Below are positions 57,163 to 64,000 of a DNA stretch of 64,000 nt, piece by piece. The stretch covers positions 1,154,001-1,218,000 of the forward strand of contig NZ_CP075191.1 in assembly GCF_020510625.1 (NCBI RefSeq), written 5' to 3'. Within the stretch, counting starts at the first letter, position 1. Each line of letters opens with the position of its first letter. The position numbers were made by a program, and so were the translations under genes. Source of the stretch: Ferribacterium limneticum (GTDB lineage Bacteria > Pseudomonadota > Gammaproteobacteria > Burkholderiales > Rhodocyclaceae). The notes under the pieces were generated by a model. It was not told where the DNA came from. It saw only the letters and a program-made list of their open reading frames with translations, and ran no database searches.

Positions 57163-59736
57163 ATGGACCGGAAACGTAACTGGCTTGATCTCCTCAACCC
57201 CAATCGTCGCAGCTTCCTGAAAACTGTCGGTGCCGGCACGGCCGTCGCCACGACCAGCGGCCTGATCGAACTCGGCACCGGCCAGCAGGAAGCCAAGGCC
57301 TTCGCCTACGAGCCGTATCCCAAGGATGACCAGCTGACCACCGTCGTCACCTCCTGCGACCACAACTGCGGTTCACGCCACATGCTGGTTGCCCACAAGA
57401 AGGGTGACGTTATCGTTCGTCTGTCGACCGACGATGGGCGCTACCAGGAAGGTGGCAAATTCGGTGATGACACCGAGCAGGTGCCGCAACTGCGCGCCTG
57501 TCTGCGCGGTCGCTCCTACCGCTCGCGCCTTTATTCGCCGGAGCGCCTGCTCTATCCGATGATGCGAGTTGGCGAACGGGGTGAAGGCAAATTCAAGCGG
57601 GTGTCGTGGGATGAAGCCCTCGACCATGTCGCCAAAAAGATGGTCGAGCTGAAGCAGAAATACGGCCCGACGGCCATTCTCGATCAGGCCTATGCCGGCA
57701 CTTCCTATGGCGTGCTGCACAAGTCCGACCAGATCGAAGGTCTGCTTGCCCGCTTCCTCGGCATGTTCGGCTGCCGGACCAACTCGTGGTCAGTACCGAG
57801 CTACCAGGGCACGACCTTCAGCTCGCGGATGACCTTCGGTACCATCACTGACGGCAACGAGGATGACGCCTTCGCCCACTCCAAGCTGATCATCATGTGG
57901 GGCTGGAATCCGGCCTATACTTTCCACGGCGGCAACACCTTCTACTACATGCGGCTGGCCAAGCAGCGCGGCTGCAAGTTCGTCGTGATCGATCCGCAAT
58001 ACACCGATTCGGCCGCCAGTTACGACGCCTGGTGGATCCCGATCAAGCCGAATACCGACGCGGCGATGCTGGCCGCCATGGCGCACCACATTTTCGTCAA
58101 TAATTTGCAGGATCAGAAGTTCATCAACAAGTTCTGTCAGGGCATGGATGCCGGCACGATGCCGAAGCAATTTGCCGACAAAGAGAACTTCAAGGACTAC
58201 ATCCTCGGCAAATACGACGGCACCCCGAAAACCCCGGAATGGGCTGAGAAGATTTGCGGCGTACCGGCCGCCGATATCAAGAAGCTGGCCGAGATGTACG
58301 CCAAGACCAAGCCGGCCGCGCTGAAGGCGAGCTGGGCGCCGGGCCGGGCCAGCTACGGCGAACAATACAACCGGATGGCGGCCGCCCTGCAGGCGATGAC
58401 CGGCAACATCGGCATACTCGGCGGCTGCGCCGAGGGCGTCGGCAAGGGCTGGCACGCCGAAGCGGTGGCCTACCCGTACGACCAGTACGCCAACGTCTGG
58501 TACGCCTCGCTCAAGTCCGACCGCTGGGCGCATTGCGTGCTCAACTACCCCAACGTCAAGCGCGAGGAAATCGGCTGCTGGCCACGCAACGACGAACTGG
58601 ACGGCAAGATCCCGAACATCAAGGCCATCTTCTGGCACGGCTCGGACTGGTTCAACCAGCTGACCAACATCAACAAGGAAATCGAGGCGATCAAGAAGCT
58701 GGAGCTGGTCGTATGCATGGATTCGACCATCACGCCGTCCGGCTTGTGGGCTGACGTGCTGTTCCCGATCGCCACGCACTTCGAGCGCCATGATGTGGCT
58801 TTGCCCTGGTACAAGGGGCACTACTACATCCACCGCCCGAAGGTCATCGAGCCGCTGGGAGAGTCGAAGACCGACTTTCAGGTATTCACTGAACTTGCCT
58901 ACCGAATCGAGAAGCTGGACCCGTCCGTCAAGGATTTTGGCAAGCGCTACAACCCGAAGTCGCAACGCGACTACTTCGAGAAGAACGATGCCACTGACGA
59001 GTCCTACCTGACCGACTGGTGGACCAAAAAGGTGCAGAAGCATCAGGGCGTCACCATGTCCTGGGAGACTTTCAAGAAGCACGGCGTCTACAAATTCACC
59101 TTCGACAAGCCGCATGTCGCCTTCGAAGACCAGATCAGCAAGGGCGTGCCCTTCGAGACCCCCTCCGGCAAGATCGAAATCCTGTCGACCACGCTGGCCA
59201 ACATCAAGGACTGGACCAAGACACAGTACGGCTACGAGATACCTTACCTGCCCAAGTGGATCGAACCTTTCGAGTCGCTGAATCACGAGAAGGCGAAGAA
59301 ATTCCCCTTCCACATGATCACGCCGCACCCGAGATGGCGCACCCACTCCATCTTCCACAACATCCCCTGGCTGCGCGAAACCTACCAGCAGGAAGTAACG
59401 CTCCACACCAAGGATGCCGAGCGGCTGGGCATCAAGACCGGCGACATCGTTGAAATCTGGAACGAGCGCGGCAAGGTGGTAGTGCCGGCCTACGTCACCG
59501 AGCGCTGTATGCCCAATGTGGTGGTGCTCTACGAGGGCGCCTGGATGGACCTCGCCAAGGACGGTACCGACCGTTCCGGCAACCCGGACTTCCTGACCCT
59601 CGACCAGCCCAGTCCGGCCGGGGCATTCGCCTACAACACCATCCTGGTCGATTTGAAGAAGACCAATCTGGATCATCGTCCCGGCTGGGATACCCAGGCG
59701 ACCTCGCGCTCCGTGATCTTCCGGAGGGACAAGTAA
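57163..59736 (+). CDS. Periplasmic DMSO-reductase-family molybdopterin oxidoreductase, catalytic subunit
   Basis: 857 residues. Tat signal with RRSFLK at 15-20. The N-terminal [4Fe-4S] region is C65-x3-C69-x3-H73 then C113 (ACLRGRSYRSRLYSPERLLYP); the third ligand position, normally Cys in DmsA, is His. Molybdopterin regions LIIMWGWNPAYTFHGG and FVVIDPQYTDSA and the C-terminal cofactor domain (GDIVEIWNERGKVVVPAYV) are present. The metal ligand is probably a serine in WSVPSYQ (210 or 213), so the DMSO/TMAO/biotin-sulfoxide type, but this needs alignment. Substrate unknown; methionine sulfoxide, S-oxides and N-oxides are possible. Confidence 0.92.
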   Translation: MDRKRNWLDLLNPNRRSFLKTVGAGTAVATTSGLIELGTGQQEAKAFAYEPYPKDDQLTTVVTSCDHNCGSRHMLVAHKKGDVIVRLSTDDGRYQEGGKFGDDTEQVPQLRACLRGRSYRSRLYSPERLLYPMMRVGERGEGKFKRVSWDEALDHVAKKMVELKQKYGPTAILDQAYAGTSYGVLHKSDQIEGLLARFLGMFGCRTNSWSVPSYQGTTFSSRMTFGTITDGNEDDAFAHSKLIIMWGWNPAYTFHGGNTFYYMRLAKQRGCKFVVIDPQYTDSAASYDAWWIPIKPNTDAAMLAAMAHHIFVNNLQDQKFINKFCQGMDAGTMPKQFADKENFKDYILGKYDGTPKTPEWAEKICGVPAADIKKLAEMYAKTKPAALKASWAPGRASYGEQYNRMAAALQAMTGNIGILGGCAEGVGKGWHAEAVAYPYDQYANVWYASLKSDRWAHCVLNYPNVKREEIGCWPRNDELDGKIPNIKAIFWHGSDWFNQLTNINKEIEAIKKLELVVCMDSTITPSGLWADVLFPIATHFERHDVALPWYKGHYYIHRPKVIEPLGESKTDFQVFTELAYRIEKLDPSVKDFGKRYNPKSQRDYFEKNDATDESYLTDWWTKKVQKHQGVTMSWETFKKHGVYKFTFDKPHVAFEDQISKGVPFETPSGKIEILSTTLANIKDWTKTQYGYEIPYLPKWIEPFESLNHEKAKKFPFHMITPHPRWRTHSIFHNIPWLRETYQQEVTLHTKDAERLGIKTGDIVEIWNERGKVVVPAYVTERCMPNVVVLYEGAWMDLAKDGTDRSGNPDFLTLDQPSPAGAFAYNTILVDLKKTNLDHRPGWDTQATSRSVIFRRDK

Positions 59737-60407
59737 TGGTCAAGAAAATCGACAAGGCTGAATTGAAGGTCGCCATCGAGCGCAAGGTGGCGCAGACCTA
59801 CGAACCGGTCAAGCCGGCCAAACAGCTAGGCTTCGTCCATCACAACGTCGACTGCATCGGCTGCCGGGCCTGCGAAATTGCCTGCAAGGACAAGAACGGC
59901 CTGCCGCCCGGGCCACGTTTCCGCCGCGTCATGTACGTCGAAGGGGGTACTTACCCGGACGTCTATGCCTACAAGGTGAACATGGCCTGCAACCATTGCG
60001 CCGAACCGGCCTGCCTGCCGGCGTGTCCGACCGGGGCGATCTGGAAGCGGGCCGACAACGGCGTGGTCGACATCGACTCGACCCTGTGCATCGGTTGCCG
60101 CAAGTGCGAGCCGGCCTGCCCCTACGGCGCGCCGCAGTGGGACCCGCAGGAAATGGTCATCAAGAAGTGCAACATGTGCATCGACGAACTGGAAGCTGGT
60201 CGCAAGCCGTACTGCGTCCAGGCTTGCATGATGCGCGTGCTCGACATCGGGCCGATCGAGGAAATCTGGAATTCGACCCTGAAATCCAAGGCCATCGGGC
60301 CGCACGACAAGACGGTCAAGCAGGTCAAGAACATGGCCAACCCCGAATTGACCCGGCCTTCCATCGCCTTCATTCCCCATAGCAAAGGCAAGATCGATGC
60401 AAAGTGA
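59736..60407 (+). CDS. Four-cluster [4Fe-4S] electron-transfer subunit, DmsB-like
   Basis: 223 residues with 16 cysteines in four groups (CIGCRACEIAC; CNHCAEPACLPAC; CIGCRKCEPAC; CNMCIDEL then CVQAC), the DmsB/NrfC ferredoxin pattern. No signal peptide, so export is expected by riding with the Tat-exported catalytic subunit. It passes electrons from the cytochrome to the catalytic subunit. Start overlaps the previous stop as TAATG. Confidence 0.95.
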   Translation: MVKKIDKAELKVAIERKVAQTYEPVKPAKQLGFVHHNVDCIGCRACEIACKDKNGLPPGPRFRRVMYVEGGTYPDVYAYKVNMACNHCAEPACLPACPTGAIWKRADNGVVDIDSTLCIGCRKCEPACPYGAPQWDPQEMVIKKCNMCIDELEAGRKPYCVQACMMRVLDIGPIEEIWNSTLKSKAIGPHDKTVKQVKNMANPELTRPSIAFIPHSKGKIDAK

Positions 60408-61116
60408 ACTCGGTGCCGCGCTGGCTGACGACCTTGATCAGCTGATACGTCTGCACGACAGGGAATTGGATGCCGCAACCCTTGCTGCCCTCAAGGAAAG
60501 CTCCTTTCCGCTGGGGCTGGCACTCCAGCCTTCGGGCGAGGCAGGAGAAATGGCCTGCGCCAACATGTCTGCGGCGGTATGGGGCGACCTTTCCCTCGAT
60601 GATCTGGCCGCCGACTACGCCGCAATCTATCTCAACAACAGCCTCGGCGCTTCGCCCTACGAATCCGTCTGGCTCTCCGATGACCACCTCGCCTGTGCCG
60701 CGCCAATGTTCGAATTGCGCGATATCTACGCCGCGGCAGGTTTGCAGGCAAAAGACTGGCGCTGCCGCTTCGACGACCACTTCGTGCTGCAATTGCAGTA
60801 TTTGCGCCACGTTCTGGCGTCTTCTAAGGGAGCACCGGAAAAACTCGCCAAATTCAACGACGAACACCTTGGCTACTGGTTCCCCGACTTCGCCCAGCGC
60901 GTCTCCATGCAATGCGACACTCCGTTCTACGCCGCACTGGCCGAATTGACCCACGTCTGGCTGATCAGCTTCCGCCAGCTGCTCGACGAACTCTACGATT
61001 TGCCCATTCCCGAGCGCGAGCAAATCGGCCAGCGCATCAACCGCAAGCTGGCAATGGAAAAGGCCGAGGTTTCCCCCATCCGCTTCATGCCGGGGGCGCA
61101 GGGGCCGAGCTGGTAG
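60397..61116 (+). CDS. TorD/DmsD family molybdoenzyme maturation chaperone
   Basis: 239 residues, helical, with the TorD-family pattern (LAADYAAIYLNNSLGASPYESVWLSDDHLACAAPMFELRDIYAAAG). It probably binds the Tat signal of the molybdoenzyme and delays export until cofactor insertion. It overlaps the ferredoxin subunit gene by 11 bases. Last gene of the set. Confidence 0.9.
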   Translation: MQSELGAALADDLDQLIRLHDRELDAATLAALKESSFPLGLALQPSGEAGEMACANMSAAVWGDLSLDDLAADYAAIYLNNSLGASPYESVWLSDDHLACAAPMFELRDIYAAAGLQAKDWRCRFDDHFVLQLQYLRHVLASSKGAPEKLAKFNDEHLGYWFPDFAQRVSMQCDTPFYAALAELTHVWLISFRQLLDELYDLPIPEREQIGQRINRKLAMEKAEVSPIRFMPGAQGPSW

Positions 61117-61240
61117 GGGCGAATGGTCGAGCTGCACGGCAGCCGGCCGGCATGGCATGAAAAAGCAAGAAGGCCAGCGTTAAGCTGGCCTTCGGCATTC
61201 CGATGCAGGTTGAGGTTTCAGGCCGGGTAACGGCCGTAGA
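61117..61240. other. Intergenic region after the TorD-like gene
   Basis: No gene seen. The only clear element is the stem-loop at 61170-61192. Confidence 0.5.
61170..61192. terminator. Terminator of the molybdoenzyme operon
   Basis: A 9-base perfect stem AAGGCCAGC (61170-61178) and GCTGGCCTT (61184-61192). The plus side lacks a good T tract; on the minus strand the stem is followed by CTTGCTTTTTC, so it may mainly stop minus-strand transcription. Confidence 0.55.
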
Positions 61241-61429
61241 TCAATGTGCTGGAATCAGGGTGCGCTCGGAGACGATCAGTCGTTTTCGAATTCCGGCACC
61301 TATCTTTCGTTCAACTTCCCACATGGCCAAACCCTTGACCACGGCCACTTGCTCGATGGCGGTTACGACATCACCCAGCTTGGTGCAGAGATACACAGCA
61401 CCACGTTCGATTGAAGACTTTACTTTCAT
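61241..61429 (-). CDS. Small hypothetical protein, uncertain
   Basis: 62 residues, MKVKSSIERGAVYLCTKLG at the N-terminus and a normal amino-acid mixture (VTAIEQVAVVKGLAMWEVERKIGAGIRKRL). An AGGAG lies about ten bases before the ATG. Nothing is recognised in it. It sits alone between the TorD-like gene and queG, with a stem-loop after it on the minus strand. Confidence 0.4.
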   Translation of the reverse strand: MKVKSSIERGAVYLCTKLGDVVTAIEQVAVVKGLAMWEVERKIGAGIRKRLIVSERTLIPAH

Positions 61430-61592
61430 TCGGCCAAATCTCCTGTGCGGTTGTTGCGGGGACAATATTACCCACGTAAACCCGAGCTTGAAACCGGATA
61501 TTTCGTATGCTCTTTTCGGTTATCCCGAAGAGTCCGACAGGCTCGCCGGTTTGGCCCGGCAAGGGCTGCTGTCCCCCGAAAATAGGGGAGTT
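61430..61592. other. Intergenic region before queG end
   Basis: No gene or clear signal seen other than the possible ribosome binding site of the small minus-strand frame. Confidence 0.5.
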
Positions 61593-62639
61593 TCAGCCCT
61601 CCAGCCTGGCAAGCGCCCATGTGACATGCTCGCGCACCAATGGCGATGGGTGAGCCAATATCATTTTCAGGCCATTTTTCGCGTCGACCGTCGCAGGCCC
61701 ATTGCCGAGCGCGACGGCAATGTTGCGCAGCCAGCGCTCGTGGCCGATCCGGCGGATCGGATTGCCGGCCAGTCGGTCGTTGAACTGCTGCTCAGTCCAG
61801 GCGAGCAGGTCGATCAGCGTTGCCGTATCGAGCCCGTGGCGCGGCGAAAACTCAGGGTCGCCGATCTGCGCAAAACGATTCCACGGGCAGCACAACTGGC
61901 AGTCGTCGCAGCCGTAGATGCGGTTGCCGATCAAGGGCCGGAATTCTTCCGGAATCGGGCCGGCCAGTTCGATGGTCAGGTAGGAAATGCAGCGCCGGGC
62001 ATCGACCTTGTAAGGGGCGACGATGGCTTGGGTCGGGCAGGCGTCGAGGCAGGCCGTGCAGGTGCCGCAATGTTCCTCAACGGGGGCGTCGGGCGGCAAG
62101 GGCAGGTCGGTGTAGATATCGCCGAGAAAGCGCCAGGAACCTTGCTTGGAGAGCAGCAAGGTGTGCTTGCCGCGCCAGCCGAGGCCAGCCTGGCTGGCAA
62201 ATTCGACTTCCATCACCGGTGCCGAGTCGGAAAAGACGCGATAGCCGAACGGCCCGGTGATCTTGGTAATGGTGTCCGCCAACTTCTGCAGCCGGCTGCG
62301 GATCAGCTTGTGATAATCACGACCCTGGGCGTAGCGCGAAATCGCCGCCTCATCCGGCTGGTCGGCGGTTTTGCGGTGTGGCAGGTAGTCGATGGCCGCA
62401 CTGATGACGGTGATTGTTCCCGGATGCAGTTGCTGCGGCTGGGCGCGCAATTCGGCATGGCGGGCCATATAATCCATTTCGCCGTGGCAGCCAGCCGCCA
62501 GCCATTCCCGCATTTTTTCAACGGCTGGCCCGGGTTCTGCCCGCGCCACGCCAACGGCTGAAAAGCCGAGTTGCCTGCCGGCCTCGCGGATTTTTTCCTT
62601 GAGCGCCGAGTAATCCACCGTGGAGTCCTGATTGTGCAT
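61593..62639 (-). CDS. queG: tRNA epoxyqueuosine reductase QueG
   Basis: 348 residues. It reduces epoxyqueuosine to queuosine in tRNA, using cobalamin and two [4Fe-4S] clusters. Cysteine groups HCGTCTACLDACP and GCDDCQLCCPW; C-terminal HEAT-like helix (PSPLVREHVTWALARL). ATG at 62639 is chosen; the longer frame lies in tsaE. It diverges from tsaE with six bases overlap of the start regions. Confidence 0.95.
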   Translation of the reverse strand: MHNQDSTVDYSALKEKIREAGRQLGFSAVGVARAEPGPAVEKMREWLAAGCHGEMDYMARHAELRAQPQQLHPGTITVISAAIDYLPHRKTADQPDEAAISRYAQGRDYHKLIRSRLQKLADTITKITGPFGYRVFSDSAPVMEVEFASQAGLGWRGKHTLLLSKQGSWRFLGDIYTDLPLPPDAPVEEHCGTCTACLDACPTQAIVAPYKVDARRCISYLTIELAGPIPEEFRPLIGNRIYGCDDCQLCCPWNRFAQIGDPEFSPRHGLDTATLIDLLAWTEQQFNDRLAGNPIRRIGHERWLRNIAVALGNGPATVDAKNGLKMILAHPSPLVREHVTWALARLEG

Positions 62640-63149
62640 AGCCCCGATGTTACCGCCGTTTTTCAATTGCCCGATGAGGCTGCGACTCTTCGATTGGGCG
62701 AGGCACTGGCGCCATTGCTGGTGCCGGGGCTGGTCATTTTCCTCGAAGGCGACCTGGGTGCCGGCAAAACCACCCTGTCGCGCGCCATGATCCGGGCGCT
62801 CGGCCACACCGGTCCGGTCAAAAGCCCGACCTATTCACTGGTTGAAGTTTACGTAATTTCGAGCTTATACTTATATCACTTTGATTTTTATCGTTTCGAG
62901 TCACCCGAGGAGTTTCTCGATGCGGGCTTTGATGAATATTTTAATGACACTGCGGTCTGTCTTGTCGAATGGCCGGAGCGTGCTCAGGGCTGCGTTCCGT
63001 CGCCAGACCTGCGGCTGTGTCTTCATCATGCAGGTGTCGGGCGTGTCCTCGAAGCCGTGGCAGATACACCGAAAGGGCAAGCATGTCTAAACGCGCTCAT
63101 CCAAGCCTTGGGCGCCGACAGCTCCTCCGCTATGCCGGCGCCTCGCTGA
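62634..63149 (+). CDS. tsaE: tRNA threonylcarbamoyladenosine biosynthesis ATPase TsaE
   Basis: 171 residues. Walker A GDLGAGKTTLSRA and the following SPTYSLVE, HFDFYRF patterns define TsaE (YjeE), which helps form t6A37 in tRNA. The start is GTG at 62634 with GGAG upstream. Its 3' end overlaps amiC by about 67 bases. Confidence 0.93.
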   Translation: MHSPDVTAVFQLPDEAATLRLGEALAPLLVPGLVIFLEGDLGAGKTTLSRAMIRALGHTGPVKSPTYSLVEVYVISSLYLYHFDFYRFESPEEFLDAGFDEYFNDTAVCLVEWPERAQGCVPSPDLRLCLHHAGVGRVLEAVADTPKGQACLNALIQALGADSSSAMPAPR

Positions 63150-64000
63150 TTCTTTCCGTTTCACCGATTGCCGGCGCCGCGGCCAAGCTACCGTCTGTCC
63201 TCGCCGTACGCATCTGGCCTGCAGCCGACTACACCCGCGTCACGCTCGAACACGACGGACCGCTCAAATTCACGCATTTCACCGTTGAAAACCCGGATCG
63301 CCTGGTGGTCGATATCGAAGGCGTCGAATTCAACAGCGTGCTCGACAGTCTCGCCCGCAAGGTGGCAACCGACGATCCGAACATCAAGCTGCTGCGCGCC
63401 GGCCGTTTCAAGCCGGGCGTCGTGCGCCTGGTCATGGAACTGAAAGGCAAGGTCAATCCGCAGGTCTTCACGCTGGAGCCGGCCGGCGAATACGGCCGTC
63501 GTCTGGTGCTCGACGTCTATCCGGTCAATCCACCGGACCCGATGATGGCGCTGCTCGAAGGTCGCAAGGATGCGGTCGAGCCCTTGAAGGGCGAGCCGGA
63601 TTTCCAGATTGCCGAAAAGCGGCCTGACGAGGTGACTGCCAGAACTCCCGAAAAGCAGATTGTCGAAGCGCCGGAGGTTCACACCAGCAAGAAATCCGGC
63701 AAGCCGATCGTCGACCGCTTGGTTACCATCACGCTCGACCCCGGTCATGGTGGTGAAGATCCAGGCGCCATCGGCAAGGCGGGCACCTACGAAAAGAATG
63801 TGACGCTTGAAGTGGCCCGTCGCCTGAAGGCGCGGATCGATGCCGAGCCGAACATGCGCGCCGTCCTGACGCGCGACTCCGATTTTTTCGTGCCGCTGCA
63901 GATGCGCGTGCAAAAAGCCCGTCGCGTTCAGTCGGATCTCTTCCTGTCGATCCATGCCGATGCCTGGATCAAGCCCGATGCGCGCGGTTCATCGGTATTC
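63083..64000 (+). CDS. amiC: N-acetylmuramoyl-L-alanine amidase AmiC-like (C-terminus beyond window)
   Basis: The visible 306 residues begin MSKRAHPSLGRRQLLRYAG, a Tat-type signal, then an AMIN domain (about 40-145, VLAVRIWPAADYTRVTLEHDG) and an Amidase_3 domain with zinc motif TLDPGHGGEDPGAIG and SIHADA. It cleaves peptidoglycan cross-peptides at the septum for daughter-cell separation. The rest of the catalytic domain is outside the window. Confidence 0.93.
   Translation, partial: MSKRAHPSLGRRQLLRYAGASLILSVSPIAGAAAKLPSVLAVRIWPAADYTRVTLEHDGPLKFTHFTVENPDRLVVDIEGVEFNSVLDSLARKVATDDPNIKLLRAGRFKPGVVRLVMELKGKVNPQVFTLEPAGEYGRRLVLDVYPVNPPDPMMALLEGRKDAVEPLKGEPDFQIAEKRPDEVTARTPEKQIVEAPEVHTSKKSGKPIVDRLVTITLDPGHGGEDPGAIGKAGTYEKNVTLEVARRLKARIDAEPNMRAVLTRDSDFFVPLQMRVQKARRVQSDLFLSIHADAWIKPDARGSSVF

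Noticed and set aside
52037..61116. Perchlorate/chlorate reduction island
   Set aside because: Dechloromonas relatives carry pcr and cld genes, but no chlorite dismutase is present and the catalytic subunit looks DmsA-like rather than PcrA/NarG-like.

Overview
The window looks like a stretch of a betaproteobacterial chromosome, most probably Rhodocyclales (Dechloromonas/Azonexus/Azospira-like). This rests on high GC, on protein character, and on gene neighbourhoods I know from that group: ilvB-ilvN-ilvC-pssA-leuA, rpsP-rimM-trmD-rplS, folE2-dxs-ispA-xseB, and valS-holC-pepA facing lptF-lptG. I saw no rRNA, tRNA, CRISPR array, insertion sequence or prophage. The two window edges cut a DUF3369 response regulator (left) and an AmiC-type amidase (right).

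Layout. 1-4.0 kb: response regulator, LrgAB, a Gate-domain membrane protein and a CheX-like DUF3334 protein, all on the minus strand. 4.3-5.5 kb: an AAA/DUF4143 ATPase with a 38-bp inverted repeat against its start codon. 5.7-10.4 kb: the glyoxylate shunt (aceB, aceA), separated by a LysR regulator and a YbaN-like protein; the two ace genes share an upstream palindrome. 10.4-20.8 kb: an MCP with a C-terminal extra domain, RraA, ClpA/ClpS, a cold-shock protein, an orphan SoxYZ pair, MoaC, a BepA-like protease, a TusA-like protein and a PabB-PabC fusion that seems to start on AUA. 20.8-30.7 kb: valS-holC-pepA, lptFG and an ECF sigma operon (sigma, DUF3619, DUF3106, RDD). 30.8-36.5 kb: branched-chain amino acid genes plus pssA. 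36.5-39.9 kb: DUF2069, WrbA, YihY and a PilZ-like protein. 40-45.9 kb: the ribosomal/tRNA operon and the isoprenoid operon. 45.9-52.0 kb: an orphan Rieske oxygenase, a DMT transporter, a large M50 protease with a long C-terminal part, a SpoIIAA-like protein and a two-domain rhodanese.

The most interesting region is 52.0-61.1 kb. A membrane histidine kinase with a CxxCH heme-binding motif in its periplasmic sensor and a cysteine-rich PAS domain is followed by an NtrC-type sigma-54 activator. Next come two near-identical 17-bp palindromes and a well-matched -24/-12 (sigma-54) promoter. The promoter precedes a gene set encoding a secreted protein with ten GMSGM repeats, a small secreted protein, a membrane-anchored pentaheme cytochrome c, a Tat-exported DMSO-reductase-family molybdoenzyme, a four-cluster ferredoxin-like subunit and a TorD-type chaperone. 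A strong stem-loop with a T tract sits right after the Met-rich gene and may set its level above that of the downstream genes. My inference is a sigma-54-controlled periplasmic redox system in which a Met-rich protein scavenges oxidants or binds copper. The molybdoenzyme could reduce methionine sulfoxide or another S-/N-oxide using electrons from the pentaheme cytochrome. The substrate cannot be told from sequence alone.

The right end returns to housekeeping: queG diverging from tsaE, then amiC.
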